Assembly (NCBI GenBank): GCA_000310025.1
Contig: FN649728.1
Coordinates: 6,534,993 to 6,568,065 of the forward strand
Length of the DNA: 33,073 bases
From: Ectocarpus siliculosus
Taxonomy: Eukaryota; Sar; Phaeophyceae; Ectocarpales; Ectocarpaceae
Direction: 5' to 3'
The position numbers were made by a program, and so were the translations under genes. Positions 1-9,500 of this stretch are shown one piece after another. The notes beneath the pieces are model-generated. The model made no database searches, had not been told where the DNA came from, and was given only the letters and a program-made list of their open reading frames with translations. Positions within the stretch are counted from its first letter, which is position 1. The number at the start of each line of letters is the position of its first letter.

Positions 1-363
1 ATCATGCCGTTTGCTTGTTTTTTATGTCGTTGTTGTTGCTATTGCTGTTGTTCGCGTTGTCGTTGTCGATGTTGCTGCTGCTGCTGTTGCTGTTGACGTT
101 GTCGTTGGTGTTGTTGAAGTTGGTATTGGCGGTGGTGGTGGCGATGATATCGTTCTTCATGTCTTTGTTGTTAATGATGTACCCTTCTTGATGTGTGTTC
201 ATTACAAGTGGTATCCGTCGCCTCCCCCTACCCCACTCGAACACAAGCCCCGATGATACCCTGATGTCCATCCCGCTGGCTCCCTCTCTTTCCTGGACGC
301 TGCGGCCTCACCCCCCCCCCGCCTCCTCCGGTAATATGGCGTAACCCCCCCCAAAAAAACCAG
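1..363 (+). repeat. Intron with GTT/GCT-type trinucleotide tract
   Basis: This is the 3' part of an intron of gene 1 whose upstream exon lies outside the window. Positions about 15-150 are a degenerate GTT/GCT/CGT trinucleotide tract; the remainder is C-rich and ends in the CAG acceptor at 361-363. The tract reads as Asn/Ser-rich on the minus strand and Val/Ala-rich on the plus strand, but it sits in an intron and I do not take either as coding. Confidence 0.6.
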
Positions 364-579
364 GCAATAGACAAAGCTGGAGAAGCGGCGGGAGAAGTGC
401 TCTCGGAGATCGGGGAGGCCCTCGAAGGGTTGGAAACCCCGGCGGCGGTATCGGAGGGCGGGGATGCTGTTGGGGGGTTGGTGACGACGACGACTGCCTC
501 GGAAGAGGACCAAGGGAGGGCGGCGGGAGGCCTGTCTACCGTGGGTAGCGTGAAGGACCTGGTGGTCGAAAACAAAGAG
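364..579 (+). CDS. Gene 1, exon 1 of window
   Basis: Begins after CAG (361-363) in phase 0 and reads AIDKAGEAAGEVLSEIGEAL, continuing Ala/Gly/Thr/Glu-rich for 72 codons. The end is set at GAG|GTGTGT (donor at 580). A weaker donor at 545 (G|GTAGCG) would end in phase 1 and would not fit exon 2, so 579 is preferred. An upstream exon outside the window is implied because there is no start codon in context. Confidence 0.75.
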
Positions 580-3500
580 GTGTGTACAGAACGCGCGCTA
601 CAGTACAAAACCACTCGAAGAACCACTTCTTGATTTTTCAGCTTTTCCAACAAAGAGGGCAGAACGCCTATTTAGCACGAGTCACTTGTTGACTTTTTTT
701 AACTTTGCTCCCGGGAGCTCGTTTCTTGTGTTTCTCTGTGGGGTATGCATAGTATCACGCAACCAAGATCGACCACAAGGTGGGGAAAAACTACGGCCAT
801 ACAGTTTGCTCTTTGTTGTCGACGGAAAAGAAGAAGTAGATAGCGACATTCAGCGAATTATTTCCAGGGAGGGAGTTGACATGACGAGGGCCGCCAAGGC
901 GGCAAGGCAGGCGTGAACTAACGGTGCTAACGGTAGGCTGGTAGGCACTGCGAGCGACGGTAGGTAACATCATGAAAGCGCCGGCGAAGGCCACAGACAG
1001 GACCGCGTTGTTTACGAAAGCTCGATTTCTCCACAACCATGGAGATGATATCGAGACCCTACTCACACACTCACAAGGGAAGGAACCTCTCTCTCTAGAC
1101 GAAGAGCTCTTTTCAACGCCGACGTGTTTTTGTCGGCAGTTGTTGTGGCTGCCCTCTTGGGGGCTGTACGTGGAGCACTCGAGCTTTTAAGAAAATTCGA
1201 CCGCACGCTTACCTGTGAGTTCGCTCGCGCTATCTACGCACGACGGGTGTTGTCGTCGCTCTCAATACCAAGCTACCTTTGGTTCACGCCTACCCTGCTG
1301 CCCTCACGACCCTCTTGACGTCAACTATGTCCTTGTAGTTCGTTGATTGCCGTTGTCTTAACGTTAATAAAACATTCCCATGTCTCCCTAGTACCGATCC
1401 AGCCGACGCGGACACCTTCCGTGATCTCACCAGGCCTACTACTGTACACCCAAACAGAGTGTTATACTGGGGAGTAGTACCAAACGAGCTTCCTGATGGC
1501 GCTAGGATACCAAAGATTGAGCAATCCACGGTATTGACGGCCTTGGGTTCCTTCGTGAGGCGGCGATAGGGTGGAACAGCCCCCAAGTTCGAGGTGGCTG
1601 TAGCCCCGCTACATGCACCGCGGGCGGACAGATTTGTCTCCGTCCATGTTTGTTGTGCAAGGAGAGAGATCCCGAGAAGAGCACGGGGGTATTGGGGGTC
1701 CCCGCCCGCCCCTGCCAGCTAGTGGCACATGGAAGGCCGGCCCGTTTTTGCATCAGTGTTGTGTCCCAAGTGTCAACGGTTCTCGGAACGGATGTATCAA
1801 TGTTACACTTTGATTGCGAACGCATGGATCCTACAGAACGCTTCCGAAGGTATCTAGATATCTGCTATCACTCACAGAATGCCCTGTTTTGGTGTGTGTC
1901 TCTCTCTTGCTTCGTCTGCAACGCAGTGATAGAACGTTGTGGCCACCTTCCGAATCTCCTCCTCCTTCTTACTTCCGAAGAAAAAATAAACGATTTCGAA
2001 CAAGACAAGAAGCTGCTCCCACCAATTGGTGTCAACCACTAACGAAAAGACATAGTGTTGAGCGACGAAAGGCTTTCAGGTTCAACGTCGTGTCGGCTTC
2101 GCCCTCTCGATTCAGGCCATTTTCAAGCGTTTCTCTCTCTCTCTGGCCTGATGGTATTGACGCTGAGAACGCCCAGCACTTGTTTCTTGTTTCTGTTGCG
2201 TTCATTCTGCTCTGACCCCCCGATTGCGGTCGGAACCTCCTCCCCCGCCCTTGGGGGTTCCGCAGGTGGTAGCGGTGGTGGTTGCCGGGGTGATCGGGTC
2301 TAGGTACCTGCTGGTCCAGAACGGCGGTAAACGTGGCCGGGGTGGAGGCCGGAGGTGAGACGGGGACAAGGGATTGGCGGGTAGATTAGGTTACCCCGCA
2401 TCAAGGCTAGATTCGCAACCAAGATCACGTCACGCTTGTGTGTGTCACTGCTTGCCGCATGGGTATTTACTTGTGAGAATCACCACCCCCCCCGCCTGCT
2501 GTTCACCTGATTCCATCTCGCATGGTTGGTTCTAAACTTGAAGAAAAAAAATCTCGCTAGTGTCGTCAGTCATTTTAAAAGATAATTGTTGCGTCTCATT
2601 TTTGAGTATTACCCTAAGGCCCACGCAATGTCTTTCGTAACACATGAAATAGACGACGGAGAGGAGGGGGAGGGGGCGGTGCTGCCCCTAAGTCTCCGCT
2701 AGCGGGGATCGGACAGCCCCGGGTTTCGCCGGAGGTGGCGGCGGCCGACCTGAAGAAGCGGGCGGATAGCCTCAAGAGCGCCAACTTTGACGTGGACCTC
2801 GACCTCTTCGGCGACGCCGGTGAGGGAGGGAATAAGTGTACCTCTGTGTGTTTTATTTACTGTTATTATTAGCGTCGACCGCGCTAGCCGTCTGACCAAT
2901 GAAAAGACGTGAGTCGCAGTGCGGTGGAAAACAGAAGAACCAAAACACTACTGAAAGTCATATACATATGCTTATGTTTGTATTGAAATGGCATCGACCG
3001 CGCTAGCAATGAACAGACGTCAGCACGTCCCATGCGTTCTGTAGTTTTTTTTTTTTATGGACAACGTGGTCTTGTTGTGAGGAGGGAAGACTGGGAGTCC
3101 CCCGGTGTTCTGTCTATTCCTATTCCGTATCCACCACACCCTGTGCTGAATATGCACGTTTACCATCGTGGTGGCAAGTTGTGCCGCATTGATCCTCCGT
3201 TGTCAACAACATCAACAACAACTATCACTGCCACCGCCGCCATCACCACCGACACAATTACCATCGACAACATCTACGATATCTACGACATGTACACGAC
3301 GACATCCACGACATCTACAGTAAGCGACTTGCCGGCTAGACCGCCGCCACCGGCACCTCCGGCGGCGGAACCGTCCCCTTCCCCGGCCGATGCAATGAAG
3401 GGGGTAAGTGTTACTGCTGCTACTACTGCTACTACTGCTACTGCTGCTACTGCTGCTACTGCTGCTGCTGCTGCTACTACTGCTACTGTTGTTGGTCGCG

Positions 3501-6500
3501 CATGAAAGCGTTTTTTTTGTCTTCGTGGGTAGGAGTCTTAGTGAATGCACGGTTTTTTTCGAAGAGTTTTGAACACAGGAATTCCACCCGAAATCCTGTG
3601 ACTAGAGCAGGCTATTTTTAGACCTTTTTTTTTTTACCCTCCTGGGGTGTTTTCCATTTGTAGAGATTATTGTAGAGAGCGTAGGCTTTTATTTGTCAAG
3701 ATCCCCCCCTCCCAACCAAAAGGCGACTAGTGATAGAGACAGGATAAGGGACGATTGGCCATCGGCGATCGGTCCCGTGAGAGCAATGCTCCGTCCTCTG
3801 GAGAGGACGCGTGGTCAATGGTCTATGTACCCGCTAAGGCATGCAATGAAATATCAGTACCCCGTCCCCCTCTCTGGTTTATCGTTGTCCTTGTGAAACG
3901 TATCCTGGCCCGGTGAAAACCCGTCATGTCGCTCCGTCCCGGCATTGTAGGCATGCGACGTCAATGGTCTAACGACTACGGCATGCACGACTATGAGTAC
4001 ACCCCCCTCCCGATTGGCCATCGGTGATCGGTCCTGTGGGAACAATGCTCCGTCCTCGCTCCGTCCTATCGAGGACGCGTGGTCTATGGTCTGTCAGCTA
4101 AGTCATGCAAAGCATAAGATCACCCCCCCCGTCCACGCCCGTCCCGCAGGCCGTGGCGGCGGCGTCTGATTCCGCCGCCGCCGCAGCAGCAGCAGCAGAG
4201 GCGGAAGGCGTAACCGCTGAGGCTGAAAGTGCGGCGGGACCCGCGCCGGTTGAGGCTGTTGCCGCCGCCCCCCCTGCTGGTGAGTGGTCATTTGGCAGGC
4301 ATTGTTGTGGTGGCTTGAGTTTTGCTACTAAATGGATGGTATCAATGCTGCCCGCACCAAGATTCTGTGTTCGACAAATGCATCCTTGAGTTCTACACAA
4401 GCGCGTGGTATACAGCAGTCTGCTGGTGTGGAGGTATGTGGCTTTTGTGTGTGCGTGGTTACCGAGAGCGCCGTAGCTTGCGAACCTGCGAGACAATAAC
4501 TTCGGGCTCAGAAAGACCTTCCGCAGCTGGAGATCTTGACCGTAAGAACAGGTGCTCAATCAAGGAATCCTTGTACTAATGGCTCATGGCTCAGAAAGAC
4601 CTTCCGCAGCTGGAGATCTTGACCGTAAGAACAGGTGCTCAATCAAGGAATCCTTGTACTAATATCATATGAAAAGGTCTTCTGGGTTAGGCGCCCCGAC
4701 ACGCGTTCTCCATTTTTTAGCGCCCCGCGGGGCGTTTGTTGTGATGGAGGCATTTACTCCGTGCTGCTACGGGCACCTACCTCTCTGTCGTTTGGGGGGG
4801 GGGGCGGTGTAACTGTCGTCGGTTCAATTTTGTCGGTTTCGTTGCCAGAGGCTTTTGAGTGGTTGACCGTTCCTGGGCTGGGCACATCTCGTTGTGATTG
4901 CGGCGGACCGATGTAAGAGTAGGAATTTGTCAGCGCCGCACATGCTGATCATCGATAAGGAACACGCTGCTCGGTAGTCCCCCTCCGCTCTATTTTGATC
5001 TCGCTTGAACGATTTGTTCTACGAAATGTCACGCGTAGAACCTGTTGCAGCCGCTCTGCAACAGGCTCTACGTGTCACACTTTGTCGAGCAGGTCGGTCA
5101 AGCGAGATTACATTAGGGGGGGGAGGAGTACGGAGCAATGTGTTCCTTCCCTATTGATCCGGTTTTCCTCCTGCCAACGTGTGCTAAACCCCGCCCATAT
5201 GGCATTTCTCACATTTTATTTTCTTCCCTGAACAATGAAATTCCCAGCAGTTTGTTCTTCTACAGCCTAACCTGCACCTTCACATCAATTCCTTCGACCT
5301 ACTGCACGTAAATGGTACCCCCGTCGTTCACAGCAGTAACCCTCCCTCTTCCCCAAACAATTTCAATTGTACCCCGCAGTTATGACACCTGCCACTCACC
5401 GACACCGCACCTGCCTGCAATAGTATTCCTCTGACCTGTATGTATGTAGTCATTTGTATGCGTACCCCCGTGGATAACCTGTTTCTCGTGATCCCTCTCT
5501 TACCCAAACAATTACCCCGCACTTGCGGCCGAACCGACACCTGCCTACAATGTTATTCCCCCGACCTATCGTCAGTAAATTGTACCCCCGTGGACAACAT
5601 TATTTCTCGTGATCGCTCTCTTCCCCAAACAATTACCCCGCAGTTGCGGCCGAACCGGCACCTGCCGCCGTCGCCGAACCTACTCCCGCGCCGTCCACCT
5701 CCTACTCCATCAAGCCCGAGAAATCTAAGCGCAAGCCCATCCTCAGCCTCTTCAAGCGGGACACGGGGCCGCAGCGGTCCACGACCATGCAGGAAGCCCT
5801 CTCCGCCGAGGTGAGTTAAGGAGGCTGCGATCTAGTTTTATGTTGTTTTTCTGTCGGGAGTATACATCAGATAAAATACTGATATACCTGTTGGAGATAT
5901 AACCACAGTCGAAGAGGATGCGTTGAATGCATTTTTTACATTGAGCATGGGAAAAAAATTCTGGACTCTGTTTTTTCTTTGCTCTATTTTTTGTTGTTGC
6001 TCATCACTGTAAATCAGCGCTCACGGTGTTTCTGCCGGGTAGAAAGGTGCTCCAATCCGTGATGATGGTTAAACCCAAGGGTTCCTCTCCCTCCACCCGT
6101 CTTGCCGTGCTTGCCTACGCGAGAAGAGTACAGCACTCTCGTATTCCCTCAAAAGTGTAAACACGAACTTATGTATGATAGCGCTTTCCATCACGAGGAA
6201 CCGGAAGTGAGAAAGCTCGCTTACGCCGGGATTCGAACCCCTGAGGATTCGAACCCCTGACACTGGCCACTATAAGGTTGCGAGGGTACTGTACCAACTA
6301 GACTTTCCGGGGCGACCGAACGAGGCTTCGGTTATTCTTTCGTCGTCTGTCTTCGCCGTCCTACCTAAATAGACCAACCACGAGAGACCAACTGCCATAC
6401 CGCCACTCTACCGTAGGTGACGTAAGATATCACACCCCTGGATCGATTTTCGCCGCTCCATCACTCCACGACGAAGAGGATGCAACAACCTCAATCGATA

Positions 6501-9500
6501 ATACGTTTTCGGAGAGCTCTCGACAAGACGGTTCCAGCGCCGCTATTTTCCACGCCGCCGCTAGTTTCGCCGGCGAGAAATCAAGCTCTGCAAGTCAGTC
6601 CAGGTGGTGCATCTTGCGTCACCTACGGTAAAAACCACCCAACAGACCGCTCACTGGGTGGAGCTACACCGACGAGCTATACCGACCACAATTTTGTAAA
6701 CTGCAGCAGTAGATCCTACATAACCTTGCTCTAAGCCCTTTGTGTTCGCGTGTGAAAAAATGTGTGTTTTTTTTTATTATTATTAGCGTCGACCTCGCCA
6801 ACCGGCCGACCAGTGAAAAGACGTCAGTCTCCGTGCGGTTGAACGCACGAAATATGCATGCTTTTGTTTTTCTTGAAACACCTAGTGCGACTCCTTCGTG
6901 TGTGCCTGTAAATGTGTGATGCTGTCAGACACCAATTGTGGCTCTAAGCTCTTCATGCGTGTCTGTCAATGTGTGCGTGTTTTTTTTTTTTGTTTGTCAG
7001 TCACCTAATGTGGCCGACTTCCGACGAGGGCTGGCCGCGGTGCTGGCCGAATCTGCACCGAAGGGCGAGTTCGACGTTAAGGAGCCGAGCCTGCTAGCCG
7101 AGGCGACGATCATTCCAGAGGACTTCGAAGGAGAAGCGGTACGTTTTCTCCCTCTTTTCATTTAAGTTCACCCCCACACACGCGCATGGTGGTGTGCTCG
7201 TGCTCGCCTGGTTCGGTGATAACCCGGCATGCTCCGTCCCTGCTTTGCAGGGATGCGAGGTCAATGGTCTGACGACTACGGCACCCCCCCCCTGTTGTTT
7301 TTTTTACATTCTGCGAGGCCACCGTCAAAGGACCCATCGATTCACGCACCGCCTGATGCACCGTAGGCGTGTGGTTGTGTTTTGTGTTTTGTGGTTCTTT
7401 GTACAGGCAATGTCAGCAGAGAAATGGAGACTATTTTCCATACTTGTGGATATATGCATAGGGGCGGAAGGGGGGGGTACTCAGAGCCGTGCATGCCATA
7501 CAATACCGTAGACGACACAAGATAACACAGCCCGGTGATAACATTCTGGGCTTTAAAAATATATCGGGCGTGGTATCCTGTGGGGGGTGTGTTATCTTGT
7601 GTAGCCCGGGTGATAAAGTGCAGCTCGCACGGGCCCCTAAGGGGGTGTGATAAACCAGGGTGTGCGATTGCACGTCCGAACACGCACAGGGTGTGTTTTT
7701 GGGGTGTGATAAATGAGGGTTTGATAGAAACGGGGTGTGATAGCACGTCCGAATACCCACAAGTGGGGGTGTGATAATGAGGATGTGTGAAAAAAATTGG
7801 GGGTGTAATAACACTGCTTGTAGAGTTGAACCGGTGCTGCCGCACACTTGAAGGGGTGTGGTGTTGCGGGGGTGTGTGATAGCAATGCCTGTACGAACAC
7901 TTCATGACTTGCGGTTCTGCGGAATGTTGTAAAAACAAAAGCTCAGCGGAGGAGACAAAACTCCTGAGCATACTACCTCGGTGGCCACAGAGTGCGTCGA
8001 CCGTCCTGCCCCCTCACACAAAAAGTAGCTGCTGCATACCTTGCTATTGGGTACGACCAAAAGAGAGTTACGCAGATGTTGCGTGTGTGTGCGATGCCCG
8101 CATGCCCACGGGGCAGATGCTGTATCACCACGGTGATACAAGGAGGGGCCTCGTGAATGTATGCGGCGTAACGTCAAGGGGTGTGTTATCTTATGTAGCC
8201 CTGATGATAAATCGATGGTTTGTCAGAAACGCCCAAAATTGTCACCGGGGCGTCGTATTCTGTGGGCGGTGTGGTTTCTTGTGTGGTTGTGTTATCTTGT
8301 GTCGTCTACGGTAGTCGTTAGACTAATTACCTTCTGCTGTTTACCATGGTAGTTGCCATTGGGGAGATGTAAGGCTAATACATGTTTTTCTTGTGTATTT
8401 TTCGAACGTGTTTCTTTGCTTCGGCCCGGGCGCAGGGCGCTAAGGCTGCGGCTGCCAGCAGGATGTCCGCCCTCAAGGAGCTCATGGAGACCGCCGGGCT
8501 TTCTCTGGAACAGGGCGCAGAGGTCGTCGCCGACGTCGTAAACGCCATGGTCGTCAAGTGAGCTTGCTTATTGGCGCTAGGAATAGGGTGCAGGTGTCAA
8601 TGAATCCTCGTTGCATCATTTCGGTAGGGACCCGGTGTCAATGGGTCCACGTTAAGCGCTACCCGTAGTGGGAGAAGCTATTCACCGTGAACAAGCAGTC
8701 TCAAAAAGTTCTGTGCTGCCTGTGGTGAAACGAAAGCTTTTGGCCACAAAGCAGTCATCGATAGCTCAACAGCTCTACTCTGTAAGCTTTAGCTGGTAGT
8801 TTGGTCGAAAATAGACGGAAGACAGGCGCGAAACCCACAGTAAAATCTAGTGAAGTCTGCACCACGTCAAACCGTAATTTGACAGCAATAAAACAGGCCC
8901 ATTTTTTTCATGTCCACGTGAGTTCAAGGCTGATGGCAGTAGATACGTGCAGTGGCAAACAGCGTGTGTGTGTGTAGCCGTTCAAGTTTGCGGGCAGGCG
9001 CATAGGCAGGTGGGCCATCGATTTTCAGGAAAGGTCGATTGCTCCACAGCCCATAGGATAACCAGACCGACACGTGCAAGGAAAGAACTCTCTCTCTCTC
9101 TCTCTCGACGACAGATAGATCTTTCCGAAACCACGCCTTTCGTTTCGGATCAAGAAAATGACAGCCAGTCTCCTCGTTGCGGAGACTTTTTTTGTTTTGT
9201 TTTAGTCTCTTGATTACGGAGACATGGAGCTCAAAATAGTGGATGGCACACCTGACTCGCCCCGTGCTTTTCTACGGCACGTCCCTGTGTGCAACGGCAG
9301 GGAGCGCGTTCATGAATTTTTCGTGGTGCTGTCTCTCTCCCGTGCAACTCTCCTCATTTTTTTTTTTTTTTTTACAGGCTGACAGACGCGGCAGTGAGTC
9401 CCCCCATTTTTTTCGTTTTTTTCGACAGGCAGACAGACGCAGCGGTGAGCAGCAAAGTACGGCACAGCAATATCCCCCCGCGCCCTTACGGCACGTCGCT

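Noticed and set aside
868-916. Extra gene 1 exon after TTTCCAG (MTRAAKAARQA)
   Set aside because: No GT donor follows before the stop, and the required phase does not match its neighbours.
3032-3550. Long open frames rich in Thr/Ala (+) or Ser (-) around exon 4
   Set aside because: They follow the triplet period of simple repeats; only 3321-3403 has splice sites and phases that fit the gene.
7342-7971. 209-codon minus-strand frame with His/Thr/Pro repeats
   Set aside because: Produced by the GGTGTGATA motif array of the TIR element; it extends beyond the element's end and shows no domain.
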